This document shows positions 1-9,017 of a stretch of DNA of 64,000 nt, in pieces. Positions within the stretch are counted from its first letter, which is position 1; the number at the start of each line of letters is the position of its first letter. The notes beneath the pieces are model-generated. The model was given only the letters and a program-made list of their open reading frames with translations, made no database searches and had not been told where the DNA came from. A program made the position numbers and the translations under genes. This DNA comes from Vibrio rhizosphaerae (GTDB lineage: Bacteria > Pseudomonadota > Gammaproteobacteria > Enterobacterales > Vibrionaceae), in assembly GCF_024347095.1 (NCBI RefSeq), contig NZ_AP024904.1, positions 186,001 to 250,000 on the forward strand, read 5' to 3'.

Positions 1-256
1 AACCTATTCAATGCTATGTAGAGTGTTCAGATGCTTACTTGCGAACAAATGGGGCTTATCCGAGATGTGTATGGCGGGTGGGAACGCTAGTCAATCATTT
101 GTGAGCAAATTAGACAGTGTTGTGCTGTGGTTTGTGACGTAGTGATGTTTTTTACCGACATTTTGTCTGTCTTTTCATGCGATTAGGACAGAAGTTTCAT
201 TGGTTGGCGGTAAATATACAGAAGTATTCCTATAGAGTGGTTCTGTATAATGAGCT
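1..256 (+). promoter_or_regulatory. Conserved upstream module P1 of islet I
   Basis: Noncoding stretch ahead of hamA. By eye it matches, over nearly its whole length, the reverse complement of about 55718-55985 (upstream of the PHP-ATPase gene); its last part also matches 28173-28310. It contains the arms TATACAGAA (215-223) and TTCTGTATA (241-249) separated by 17 nt. The right arm overlaps a perfect -10-like TATAAT at 245-250, about 70 bp before hamA. This suggests a promoter with an overlapping operator, which is inference. The match starts at the very first bases, so the module may extend beyond the window. Confidence 0.6.
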
Positions 257-318
257 GTTATGAGCTACCAAACCTCAACATTCAAGTTAATATTCAACAC
301 ATTTGAAGTAAATTTTTT

Positions 319-1053
319 ATGACAGATAAACCTAGATATGGAAGTCAATATTCTGATACTGATTGGGGATGTGACTACTTTGAGATAGAAACAGACACAC
401 CGATTGGAAAAATCAAGGTATGTCATGTAGTAGTAAACGACATAAAGATAATATCTGAAGCACTAGCTAAAAAAGTACTCGATACTTCTTGGATGACAAA
501 TTTAGATGTAGGTACCAAGAGAGCATATGATAGAACAGTTCAAGAAACTGCTTCTGCACTAGTTGAGATATTTGAATCTACCACCACACCTTCTGATGTA
601 GGGAGTGAGTTTGGTGAAGTAATGGTTTCAATTGGATCTACCAAAGCACTTGAGAAAATATTTAATCATGTAATTTTGCCCATAGCAGAACTCTGGAAGC
701 CCCAGATTAAACAAAATGAAGGCTTTGATTTTCATACAGTATGTCCTGACATGTTTATAAATTTTGGAGAAGCAAAATATTCAGGAAGTGCAAACCCCCA
801 TGGTAATGCAATAAATCAATCAAAAGGTTTTATAGATGATGAAAAACATCTAAGGGATTATGTTCACTTAAGAGAGTTGGCTTCAGACGCAGCCATTGAA
901 AACCTGAACAATGATAGTTTTGGTGTTGTCGCGTCATTCTCAATAAATACATCTGACTCACTTGAAGTTTTAAAGAATGCTATTAATACAGCTCAAGATA
1001 AATTGAGTTTAGATAGTATAAAAGCAGTATATTTGGTTGGGGTAAGCACATGA
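319..1053 (+). CDS. hamA: Hachiman-type HamA nuclease (DUF1837)
   Basis: 244-residue protein of the HamA/AbpA (DUF1837) family, the effector of Hachiman anti-phage defence. In known systems HamA is a PD-(D/E)XK-like DNase restrained by HamB and released when phage DNA processing is sensed. Visible motifs are Glu100 in SEFGEV, Asp144 in CPDMF, and Glu151-Ala-Lys153 in GEAKYS, matching the E-x-K active-site signature of the family. The stop overlaps the hamB start by 4 nt (ATGA), implying translational coupling. The Shine-Dalgarno sequence is weak (GAAG about 10 nt upstream). The gene is AT-rich compared with the core genes, and it is preceded by conserved module P1. No signal peptide or membrane segment is seen, so it is cytoplasmic. 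Family assignment is from motifs and gene pairing, not a search. Confidence 0.85.
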   Translation: MTDKPRYGSQYSDTDWGCDYFEIETDTPIGKIKVCHVVVNDIKIISEALAKKVLDTSWMTNLDVGTKRAYDRTVQETASALVEIFESTTTPSDVGSEFGEVMVSIGSTKALEKIFNHVILPIAELWKPQIKQNEGFDFHTVCPDMFINFGEAKYSGSANPHGNAINQSKGFIDDEKHLRDYVHLRELASDAAIENLNNDSFGVVASFSINTSDSLEVLKNAINTAQDKLSLDSIKAVYLVGVST

Positions 1054-3335
1054 GCATAACCGATATTGTAGAAGATATTGAACCAATCAATGGTATTTCT
1101 GAACTATTAGATATTCTTCATAAAGAAGGCCCTGTAAGCTCTGAAGTATTAGAAAAGATAGCTTATTATAAAAAGTTCCACAGAGATAAGTTTCAGGAAC
1201 ATGAAGAGAAAATCATCACTTCTCTCGGACTCTTTTATAAATTACCTGAACCAAAAAATTTGTACTCATTCCTTTTGTCGGGTATTGGAAAACGACATAA
1301 GGAAGAGTTTGGTGAGTATCTTACCCCTGTTCAGGCAAGTGTAAGAAGAGCAGTTAATGAATATAAAGTGGTTTCTATATCTGCACCAACAAGTGCTGGA
1401 AAGTCATATTCTATCAGAGATTTTATTGCTGAAGATGATGGTGATGCTGTTGTAATTGTTCCTTCTAGAGCTTTGATCGCAGAGTATGTCAACACAATGA
1501 AGCAAAAGTTCAATGGTGACAAAAATGTGATGATATCCTCATTTGTAGATGACATATTCAAATCTAGGAATCTACGAAGAATATTTATTCTTACACCTGA
1601 ACGAGCAAGAGACCTATTTTCCAGCAATCTAAACTTAAATATAAAAGTATTTTTCTTTGATGAAGCTCAGGTTTCTGAAGAAAATGAAAGAGGGGTTATT
1701 TTCGATGTTCTTGTGCGAAGGGTTAAGCAATATTTTGACAAAGCAAAATTAATTTTTGCGCATCCGTTTGTAGAAAATCCTGACGCTCAACTTAAAAAGC
1801 ATAACTTTTCTGAAGCAGATGGCTATTCGAGATCATATAGCTATGGCTCTGTAGGTAAAATCTTTATATATCAGCATAAAAATAAAAAATATTATTACTT
1901 CTCTCCATTTATTGAACGCGGTCACCAGATTAAAAAATGTGTAGAGCATGAAAAAAAGTTCAGTGATTTTGCATTTGATGGAGCTCACTCCGTCCTTGTC
2001 TATGTGTCAAAAGCATCTATATATAACGGTAAATTCATTAAACCATTCAGAAAATATATTGATAATTATGAGAACATAGATTCAGTTGAAGCTGAAGAGA
2101 TAATTAACACAATTGAACACCTGCTGGGCGCTGATAACGATGAGCATAACTCTGAACTGGTCGCACTATTACGCAAAGGTATTGTTATTCATCATGGTTC
2201 AGTACCACTAGAAGTACGTTTTCTTGTCGAAGATTTAATAAGAAAGGGTTATGTAAAAATTTGCTTTGCGACAAGCACGCTTGCACAAGGTGTTAACATG
2301 CCGTTTGATATTGTATGGCTTGATAACATGCGAATTCTTGGTGATAGCGATCAAAGTAGATCGTTATCACTTAAAAACCTAATTGGAAGAGCTGGCCGAT
2401 TATCCAACAAACCTCAATTTGACTTTGGATATGTTTTCACAAAAAGTCCTGAGCTACTCTCCCAAAGAGTTAATGAGAAATTCCTATTAGATGAACAATC
2501 AATCATCGACAACCCAGAAACCATAGAAGATCCTGACATTTCGGAATTGATCAATTCAATAAAAGAAGGCAGCTTTGAAGATGATAAGCAAGCACCTTTA
2601 TCCAAAATTGAGCGCCTATCTGAATCAGAAATATTAAAATACTGTAAAGCAATATTAAGTATTATTTATAACGGAGACTCGATTAAGGATAATCTCTACG
2701 GGGCTAAGAATAAAGGAAAAAGAGAATCATTGGAAGAATACTTTAGATTCATATATGAAGCTTCAATTAATAGAGTCTTGTATGATGGTGAAATTGCAGT
2801 ATTTAATCAGGCAATTTCAATTTTCCTCCAGGTAATTCAAGGGCGATCCTTTAGAGAAATTGTCGGTATTCGATATAGTCATATTTCAAAAAAAGATGAG
2901 GGAAGACAAGGTTATGCTGCATTTTCACAGCCGGCTGCCAAATTGCCAAAGAGTACATTGACTCAAAAATATTCAATCTTTGATAAGTACACATTAGCAA
3001 AAAACGTTAGTTATGACGCGGTAGTTTTTGACACATATGATTATCTCGATCAAGTTATTTCATTCTCTCTGACCGAGTCCTTTATAACTTCTTTTAAAGT
3101 ATATAAAGATCAAACATCAGACCAGCGCTCTGATAAAATGATAGAGTTATTACGGTTCGGTACAAATAACACAGTACATACATTGCTAATGCGTTATGGA
3201 TTTCCACCTGAAGATATTGCAGAAATATCAAAATACATACTTTTCATTAACGAAGACACCATAAAATTCAAGCCTGACATATCAGATGCGCCAGAATATA
3301 TTCAAAAAATGGTAGATTGGTATTTGCCGGGCTAG
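1050..3335 (+). CDS. hamB: Hachiman-type HamB superfamily-2 helicase
   Basis: 761-residue DEAD/DEAH-like helicase, partner of HamA. Walker A is APTSAGKS (112-119). The Walker B variant is FFDEAQ (202-207), DEAQ rather than DEAH. Motif III/IV-like blocks follow, and motif VI is GRAGR at 446-450. The pairing of a DUF1837 protein with a helicase having a GRAGR motif is diagnostic of Hachiman/AbpAB. In characterised systems the helicase loads on DNA and gates the nuclease. The gene begins inside the hamA stop (ATGA) and ends 3 nt before an integron attC-like hairpin at 3338-3392. The C-terminal 250 residues show no motif I recognise and may hold the sensing region. The protein appears complete. 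Confidence 0.85.
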   Translation: MSITDIVEDIEPINGISELLDILHKEGPVSSEVLEKIAYYKKFHRDKFQEHEEKIITSLGLFYKLPEPKNLYSFLLSGIGKRHKEEFGEYLTPVQASVRRAVNEYKVVSISAPTSAGKSYSIRDFIAEDDGDAVVIVPSRALIAEYVNTMKQKFNGDKNVMISSFVDDIFKSRNLRRIFILTPERARDLFSSNLNLNIKVFFFDEAQVSEENERGVIFDVLVRRVKQYFDKAKLIFAHPFVENPDAQLKKHNFSEADGYSRSYSYGSVGKIFIYQHKNKKYYYFSPFIERGHQIKKCVEHEKKFSDFAFDGAHSVLVYVSKASIYNGKFIKPFRKYIDNYENIDSVEAEEIINTIEHLLGADNDEHNSELVALLRKGIVIHHGSVPLEVRFLVEDLIRKGYVKICFATSTLAQGVNMPFDIVWLDNMRILGDSDQSRSLSLKNLIGRAGRLSNKPQFDFGYVFTKSPELLSQRVNEKFLLDEQSIIDNPETIEDPDISELINSIKEGSFEDDKQAPLSKIERLSESEILKYCKAILSIIYNGDSIKDNLYGAKNKGKRESLEEYFRFIYEASINRVLYDGEIAVFNQAISIFLQVIQGRSFREIVGIRYSHISKKDEGRQGYAAFSQPAAKLPKSTLTQKYSIFDKYTLAKNVSYDAVVFDTYDYLDQVISFSLTESFITSFKVYKDQTSDQRSDKMIELLRFGTNNTVHTLLMRYGFPPEDIAEISKYILFINEDTIKFKPDISDAPEYIQKMVDWYLPG

Positions 3336-3337
3336 GC

Positions 3338-3392
3338 TCATAACAAGTAAATTCAGGTGACGCCTACGGCGCACCTGATTTAGGCGTTGGTC
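3338..3392 (+). repeat. Integron attC-like recombination site
   Basis: A 55-bp imperfect palindrome starts 3 nt after the hamB stop. The outer AAC (3342-3344) pairs with GTT (3386-3388). Next comes an unpaired block (aagt against the complement of agg/cg), then AAAT-CAGGTG pairs with CACCTG-ATTT with one extra T on the left arm, around a short loop. An outer R box, unpaired spacer, extrahelical base and inner L box are the defining attC features. Its position directly after a stop codon is also typical of a gene cassette. The right core reads GTTGGTC rather than strict GTTRRRY, so it may be decayed. No integrase gene is in the window. Confidence 0.55.
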
Positions 3393-3411
3393 AAAACTTT
3401 GGGAGAACAAC

Positions 3412-3471
3412 ATGGGTACTACGACCATTGGTGTTGACCTAGTCACTAAGACCATCCAAGTATGCGTTTAT
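3412..3471 (+). mobile_element. IS110-family transposase N-terminal remnant
   Basis: Translation from ATG 3412 gives MGTTTIGVDLVTKTIQVCVY, which resembles the DEDD transposase N-terminus of IS110/IS1111 elements (usual pattern M-x-TTTIGVDLAK-x-x-FQV). The frame loses similarity within about 20 codons and stops at 3496-3498, so only a stub remains. It lies about 20 nt after the attC-like site; the IS1111-attC group of this family is known to target attC sites. A GGGAG ribosome-binding sequence sits just upstream. Identification is from the short motif only. Confidence 0.6.
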
Positions 3472-3608
3472 TCGAACTTATATATAGCTTTGAATTGAAT
3501 CGCATTTTCCTCAGTAAAACGCATAAATCAGGATGTGATAGTATTCTTTGTCTGCGCCTTCTTTTATGCTAGCGCTATTCATCCACAACGAGCTTCAATG
3601 CAGCGATT

Positions 3609-4490
3609 ATGAAAACCTCCCTCGACCATCTGCCGGAATATAAACAGCATGAGCTGGCCACGATTTCAACCATTCTGCGTGACACGCTAGAAGATTACCT
3701 GCAAGGCAAAACCGGCAGTAAGCGTGAGTTTCGTATTCTGAAAATCATTTTGTTCGGCAGCCATGCCAAAGGTAGTTGGGTTAAGGATCCGGTCAACGGT
3801 TATATCAGTGATTACGATATTCTGGTGATTGTAAACAAGGCCGCTTTGGTAGAGGACGATGTGGTCTGGCAGCGTGCTGAGGAGCAAATTGATCGCAAAG
3901 TGGAATCCGCGCCGTTGGGTTTGATTGTCCACGATTTGCAGGAAGTGAATGAACGCTTGCAACAGGGGCATTATTTCTTTAAGGATATCCGCGAAGAGGG
4001 GATCGAACTGTTTGCTGCGACGCCGAAACCTTTGGTTATGCCGGGCGATTTGAGTGAATCTGAGCTGCGGGAAATTGCTCGCAAACACTATGAGCAGTGG
4101 TCTTATTCAGCATTCCGCTTTTTTCGTAATTATGAATTCTCTATTTCCGAGGATGATTTGATTCACGCAGCCTTTATGTTACACCAAGTCACGGAACGTT
4201 ATTTAGCCTGTACTCTACTCGTGTGTACTAATTACCTACCCAAATCCCACAATATTGAAAAACTGGGCAAACTCTGTTCGCAAATCGACCCTGAGTTTGC
4301 AACGATTTTTCCGATGGATAATAAATTCCACCGTCGTAGTTTTCGGCGATTGCAACGCGCTTATATTGATGCCCGTTATTCGGAGCACTACGAAATTACT
4401 GCAGAAGAATTGAATTATCTGGAGACAGAAGTCCGACGTTTGCAGGCGCTGGCGGAGCGGGTTTGTTTAGCGCGGATTGATTCTGCCTAA
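3609..4490 (+). CDS. Nucleotidyltransferase-HEPN fusion protein, copy 1
   Basis: 293-residue fusion of an MNT-type nucleotidyltransferase and a HEPN domain. The N-terminal half carries Gly50-Ser51 and the acidic pair Asp68/Asp70 (GS...SDYD), the metal and nucleotide-binding signature of the polymerase-beta fold. The C-terminal half (about 158-285) has the HEPN pattern of MNT-linked families, with ERYLA near 197-200, KSHNIEKL near 212-219 and a terminal RYSEHY. Split MNT/HEPN pairs form toxin-antitoxin systems in which the MNT AMPylates the HEPN RNase; whether a fused form does this is unknown. I see no canonical Rx4-6H RNase motif. Two near-identical paralogues lie at 25576-26457 and 51308-52189, differing most around residues 164-190. 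The ~120 bp upstream is nearly the same as that of copy 2. Confidence 0.8.
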   Translation: MKTSLDHLPEYKQHELATISTILRDTLEDYLQGKTGSKREFRILKIILFGSHAKGSWVKDPVNGYISDYDILVIVNKAALVEDDVVWQRAEEQIDRKVESAPLGLIVHDLQEVNERLQQGHYFFKDIREEGIELFAATPKPLVMPGDLSESELREIARKHYEQWSYSAFRFFRNYEFSISEDDLIHAAFMLHQVTERYLACTLLVCTNYLPKSHNIEKLGKLCSQIDPEFATIFPMDNKFHRRSFRRLQRAYIDARYSEHYEITAEELNYLETEVRRLQALAERVCLARIDSA

Positions 4491-4506
4491 TTATTCTCCC
4501 TTGAAG

Positions 4507-4979
4507 GGTTTTCTTTGATTAGTGATTGATTTGAGTGGTGTGAAACATTCTTAAAAAGTTAATTTGGTCACTGAACTCAGGGTGAAAAATCATGGACGAT
4601 TTTTCAGGATTGCTTGAGCAGGATGCGAATCAATCCGACCCTGATGACGCGCGCTGAACTTAAACCTAGGCCTTTTGGGGTACTTTTTCGGCCTTGAAAA
4701 AGTACCTGGGGCGCAGTCGGTGATGATAATGAGATCGGAGAAAGTCATTGCGTCCCAAACTCAGCATCACCCTTTTATTTTTCCAGCCATCGGCGTTGCA
4801 GTTTGACGCACAATCAGCGTCAGTGATTTCAGAGGCATTGGTGTTCTGTGCGCCAGTTCATCTTTCAGAGATGAAAGACGAACCAGAAAATCTTTTTTTG
4901 TTTGGCTTGGTCGCACGTTGTCCAGAACCAGCTTTTACGGGCGTCCTGCCCGGAAAAGCCTAACCATTCTTCCATGAAT
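4507..4979 (+). repeat. Hairpin-rich 473-bp repeat, unit 1
   Basis: First of two complete tandem direct repeats with an exact 473-bp period, starting at GGTTTTCTTT. Each unit contains several perfect or near-perfect palindromes: TGAAAAATC/GATTTTTCA, GTACTTTTTC/GAAAAAGTAC, a TTTCATCTCTGAAAGATG-type stem, GGGC/GCCC, and AACCATTC/GAATGGTT. A 71-codon open frame starting at TTG (4748) shifts content between copies and I judge it not to be a gene. The unit begins 17 nt after the stop of fusion copy 1. I do not recognise the family. Confidence 0.75.
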
Positions 4980-5452
4980 GGTTTTCTTTGTTTGGTGGTT
5001 GATTTGCGTGGTGTGAAACATTCTTAAAAAGTTAATTTGGTCACTGAACTCAGGGTGAAAAATCATGGACGATTTTTCAGGATTGCTTGAGCAGGATGCG
5101 AATCAATCCGACCCTGATGACGCGCGCTGAACTTAAACCTAGGCCTTTTGGGGTACTTTTTCGGCCTTGAAAAAGTACCTGGGGCGCTTTCGGAGATGGC
5201 AATGAGATCGAAGAAAGTCATTGCGTCCCAAACTCAGCAGCATCCTTTTACTTTTCCAGCCTTCGGCGTTGCAGTTTGACGCACAATTGCGTTCCTCAAT
5301 TTCAGAGGCATTGGTGCTCTGTGCGCCAGTTCATCTTTCAGAGATGAAAGACGAACCAGAAAATCTTTTTTTGTTTGGCTTGGTCGCACGCTTTCCAGAA
5401 CCGGCTTTTACGGGCGTCCTGCCCGGAAAAGCCTAACCATTCTTCCATGAAT
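4980..5452 (+). repeat. Hairpin-rich 473-bp repeat, unit 2
   Basis: Second tandem unit, nearly identical to 4507-4979 across most of its length. Differences concentrate in a short middle block around 5230-5300 (just after GCGTCCCAAACTCAGC). It carries the same stems and the same order. The 71-codon frame at 5221-5436 is the equivalent of the one in unit 1 and is not called as a gene. Confidence 0.75.
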
Positions 5453-5890
5453 GGTTTTCTTTGTTTGGTGGTTGATTTGCGTGGTGTGAAACATTCTTAA
5501 AAAGTTAATTTGGTCACTGAACTCAGGGTGAAAAATCATGGACGATTTTTCAGGATTGCTTGAGCAGGATGCGAATCAATCCGACCCTGATAACAGGCAC
5601 TGAACTCAACCCCTAGGCCTTTTGGGGTACTTTTTCGGCCTTGAAAAAGTACCTGGGGCGCTTTCGGAGATGGCAATGAGATCGGAGAAAGTCATTGCGT
5701 CCCAAACCAGCAGCCTATCATGATTACCTTTCCAGCCTTGGGCTCCCTGATTTGACGCACAATTGCGTTCCTCAATTTCAGAGGCATTGGTGCTCAGTGC
5801 GCCAGTTCATCTTTCAGAGATGAAATCGAAGAAAGTCATTGCGTCCCAAACTCAGCAGCATCCTTTTACTTTTCCAGCCTCCGGCGTGTG
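5453..5890 (+). repeat. Hairpin-rich repeat, unit 3, rearranged 3' end
   Basis: Third unit, intact up to about 5824. It then jumps back: 5825-5887 repeats the stretch that in unit 2 lies near 5210-5271 (GAAAGTCATTGCGTCCCAAA and following). The outward half with the GGGC/GCCC stem is missing. This looks like unequal recombination or slippage between repeat copies, and it marks the right border of islet I. Confidence 0.6.
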
Positions 5891-6357
5891 TCCCAAATCG
5901 TGCTTTACTTGAGTATTGAACTTTAAATTACATAACCGTTTTCATCCTGTGGGGGAATGTGCTCACCTTAATCATGTTGCCACCTTAATAAGGTGCTAGC
6001 AGCAAATAGCTATGGATATAACCGAAGATCATTATCAAGACGCCCTTATAATATAATCAGAGACATTCATTATTTATATTATTGAGCCTAACTAAAGCTT
6101 TGGCATAATTTTGAACGAGGAAGGATTTTTTCGAAGCACATGTTTGCAACCGCGCCAAATATCTGAAATAGAGCTCATGCTTTCAGAGCAAAAAATAGTT
6201 ATAACAGTAAGTTATGTTGACTTCACATCAGATTCTTGCTTCTCTAGTGCAAAGATGACCCACCTTCACATTATATAAAGTCATTATCGGTGAAGTGAAA
6301 AATAATAACTCTGCATATCAGCCGAGAGACTCCCCCGTAACGAATTGCTAAGGAAGT
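5891..6357. other. Intergenic region between islet I and chemoreceptor gene
   Basis: About 470 bp without a convincing gene in any frame. It is AT-rich with several short A/T tracts. AAGGA at 6350-6354 is the ribosome-binding site for the chemoreceptor that follows. I see no clear terminator or RNA gene. Confidence 0.4.
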
Positions 6358-8262
6358 ATGTTGATGAAAAAATTCCTCGAAAATAGGCTAATTGGCACCA
6401 AGTTGGCTCTTGGGTTTGGCTCTGTACTGCTACTGGCCTTGGTGGTCGGTATTGTTGGTATTACAGGCGTCAATACCTTACATGTGCGAGCTGAAAAGGT
6501 GCGACTTTCAAACGATCTTGATGACACCATTGTCGATATGCGAATCGATTTAGAACACTATGTTATTTCTGGGTCAGCAGAAAATAATAGTCAGGTGCAA
6601 CACGATATAAACCAACTGCAAGGCTATCTTCAAACCGCTGAACAATTATACAGTGGCGTTAAGGTGAAAGATTTAACTCAGCAAACTCAAAACAACCTTG
6701 CTGATTACCAAAAAACCTTAACGAAACTGATTGCTGCCCGAACGCGATGGGATGGTATCGATAGCAATGCAGTACAGTATTTGCAGTCAATTTATACGCA
6801 ATACAGACAAATCATTGAACAGCTTCGTCAACAAAACGATCCTCAAGCCTTTACTGCGGCTTTAGATGTTTCAAATGATTGGTACGCGCTCACGACGGAA
6901 ATGAACAAATACATTAGCAAAAAACAAGATATTCCGATTGAGCTGGTGACCACCCGGTTTCAGTCGGTCGTCAAAAAAACCGCAGCACTACAACTCCCTG
7001 ATGCCTTAGATGATTCTCGTAAAAGTATTCTCACCCTTCTGGGGAAATATGAAGAGCTTGGAAAAATTAACCCGGAGATCAATAAGAACCTGACAGATGC
7101 GCAAAACAGACTGATTGAGTTATCCATCCAAATGGATAAACAAATCGATGCGATTACGTCGATTCAAGAGCAAAATAGTATCGAAGATGGTCGCGAAGTT
7201 TCGATGTTATCCATCACCGCAACAGCAATCGCTATTTTGATCGGCATATTTTTCTCATTCTTTATTCGCCACATGATCGTCCAGCCCATGAATGAGGTTA
7301 TCCATGCAGTCGGCAAAATTGCCAAAGGTGATCTCACCCAGAATCTGTCCACCGACCGTAAGGATGAGCTTGGCCAGCTCTTTAATCACATTGGTGAAAT
7401 GAGCAAAACGCTGAACAAACTTATTTCTGAAGTTGTCTCGGGTGTCATGAGCTTAAGCGCCACAAGCGAGCAGTTAGAAAGCATCTCGAAGCAAAGCCAG
7501 CAGATGATGCAATCACAGCGCGATGAAACAGACCAAGTGGCAACGGCGATCAATGAAATGTCCGCCACAGTATCTGAGGTTGCCCGAAATGCTGAAACCG
7601 CCGCTGAAGCGACCACGAAAACCGACAATATCATTATTCAGGGCAATAACATTGTGAATGCCACTGCCCAAACAATCGATGCCTTAGCCAGTGACATCGC
7701 ATCCACAAGTGAAGCTATGGAGCAACTCAAACTCCGGACCGATAACGTTGGCAATGTTTTGGAAGTCATTAAGGCTGTCGCTGAACAAACAAACCTACTA
7801 GCACTAAATGCTGCGATTGAAGCTGCGCGCGCTGGTGAAGCCGGTAGAGGTTTTGCTGTTGTGGCAGATGAAGTCCGTGGACTCGCCAGCCGGACACAAA
7901 GCTCAGCCAAAGAGATCGAAGACCTGATTGTTGAACTGCAAGATGGTGCACAAGCGTCATTAGACAAAATGATTGGCAGTCGGGAGCTTTCAGGCAAGAA
8001 TGCAGAACAAGCGAAAGATGTTCTTACGTTATTTGAAGATATCAGTGAGCAAGTTCGTGATGTTCAAGATATGAACAATCAGATTGCAACCGCTGCGGAA
8101 GAACAATCTCAAGTTTCAGAAGATATTAATCGCAGTGTCGAGAATGTGCGTGAATTAGCGGATAAAACTGCGGAAGGCTCTTTAGAATCGGTAAACGCAG
8201 TAACCAACTTAAGACAACTCAGCCAGCAACTGAAAAAACTGACTGACCAGTTCTCGATTTAA
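6358..8262 (+). CDS. Methyl-accepting chemotaxis protein, HBM-type sensor
   Basis: 634-residue transmembrane chemoreceptor. A membrane helix lies near 13-35 and a second near 283-306. Between them is an all-helical periplasmic region of about 245 residues, whose length and helical pattern fit the helical bimodular (HBM) sensor, known from McpS-type receptors for organic acids. A HAMP domain follows (about 307-360), then the cytoplasmic signalling hairpin with the invariant core [19 protein letters not shown] near 477-495. No C-terminal CheR-docking pentapeptide is seen. ATG 6358 (spacing 3 nt from AAGGA) and ATG 6364 (9 nt) are both possible starts; the second fits spacing better. The ligand cannot be read from the sequence. 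Confidence 0.85.
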   Translation: MLMKKFLENRLIGTKLALGFGSVLLLALVVGIVGITGVNTLHVRAEKVRLSNDLDDTIVDMRIDLEHYVISGSAENNSQVQHDINQLQGYLQTAEQLYSGVKVKDLTQQTQNNLADYQKTLTKLIAARTRWDGIDSNAVQYLQSIYTQYRQIIEQLRQQNDPQAFTAALDVSNDWYALTTEMNKYISKKQDIPIELVTTRFQSVVKKTAALQLPDALDDSRKSILTLLGKYEELGKINPEINKNLTDAQNRLIELSIQMDKQIDAITSIQEQNSIEDGREVSMLSITATAIAILIGIFFSFFIRHMIVQPMNEVIHAVGKIAKGDLTQNLSTDRKDELGQLFNHIGEMSKTLNKLISEVVSGVMSLSATSEQLESISKQSQQMMQSQRDETDQVATAINEMSATVSEVARNAETAAEATTKTDNIIIQGNNIVNATAQTIDALASDIASTSEAMEQLKLRTDNVGNVLEVIKAVAEQTNLLALNAAIEAARAGEAGRGFAVVADEVRGLASRTQSSAKEIEDLIVELQDGAQASLDKMIGSRELSGKNAEQAKDVLTLFEDISEQVRDVQDMNNQIATAAEEQSQVSEDINRSVENVRELADKTAEGSLESVNAVTNLRQLSQQLKKLTDQFSI

Positions 8263-8372
8263 TCTCATCACGTCATTGAACCAAGAGTTAAAATTAGAGG
8301 TGGAGATGGTAAGCATACAAAGCGTTCAGTAGGGATGCGCAACACTGGGTGTTATCGTTCAAGGAGGCGATG

Positions 8373-8912
8373 ATGGCAAAGGTTATATCGGTGAGTAAGA
8401 GTGAAGAACATCACTTTTCCAAATCGGCCGTAAAAGCAATCACCTTAATCCAAGGAGAGGGGGTTGAGGGTGATGCGCACAGAGGTACGACGGTAAAACA
8501 TCGTTCTAGGGTAAAAGTTGATCCGACGCAGCCAAATTTAAGGCAAGTGCATCTCATCCATGGCGAATTGTTTAACGAATTAGATCAGCAGGGGTTCGAT
8601 ATAGAGCCCGCTGCATTGGGTGAAAACATCACGACACAGGGAATCGACTTACTCTCATTGCCCAAGGGGACAAGGTTACAATTTCCGAGTGGGGCACAAA
8701 TTTCTGTAACAGGTCTGCGAAACCCATGTCCGCAAATAGAAAATTATCAGAAAGGGTTGTTATCAGCCTTATTGGGCCGGGACGAGTCAGGAAAAACGGT
8801 CCGCAAAGCCGGTGTCATGGGGATTGTTGTCATGGGGGGTGATGTGCATGAAGGGGATCATATTGACGTTGTTTTCCCTGATGAGCCATTTCAAACGTTA
8901 GAGGTTGTTTAA
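8373..8912 (+). CDS. MOSC domain protein
   Basis: 179-residue single-domain MOSC protein (molybdenum cofactor sulfurase C-terminal fold, YiiM-like). MOSC proteins bind molybdenum cofactor or move sulfur on it. The family pattern is visible in GVEGDAHRG near 31-39, LGENITTQGIDL near 83-94, and the conserved Cys in TGLRNPCPQIE near 116-126. Two adjacent ATGs exist at 8370 and 8373. The strong AAGGAGG at 8361-8367 lies 5 nt before the second, so I take 8373; the upstream GTG at 8349 lacks support. It has no signal peptide. The neighbour downstream is an unrelated VOC protein, so no pathway link is visible. Confidence 0.8.
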   Translation: MAKVISVSKSEEHHFSKSAVKAITLIQGEGVEGDAHRGTTVKHRSRVKVDPTQPNLRQVHLIHGELFNELDQQGFDIEPAALGENITTQGIDLLSLPKGTRLQFPSGAQISVTGLRNPCPQIENYQKGLLSALLGRDESGKTVRKAGVMGIVVMGGDVHEGDHIDVVFPDEPFQTLEVV

Positions 8913-9017
8913 GGGTGAATCATGAACAATCGCTCTCATTTTACGATTTGGTGCGATAAGTCTGTCGCAGAACACAAGGGGTAGGTTTATTGTGCAACTG
9001 ACTCACGGGAGAACCTG

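Noticed and set aside
4748-5436. Two 71-codon frames (4748-4963, 5221-5436) beginning RPKLS in the tandem repeats
   Set aside because: Both begin at TTG, lie wholly inside the repeat, cross its hairpins, and lack ribosome-binding sites. The third unit does not keep the frame. They are repeat by-products.
4507-5890. CRISPR array or chromosomal integron attC array
   Set aside because: The unit is 473 bp with no short repeat/spacer pattern. GCCTAAC occurs in each unit, but no matching GTTRRRY partner with attC geometry is present.
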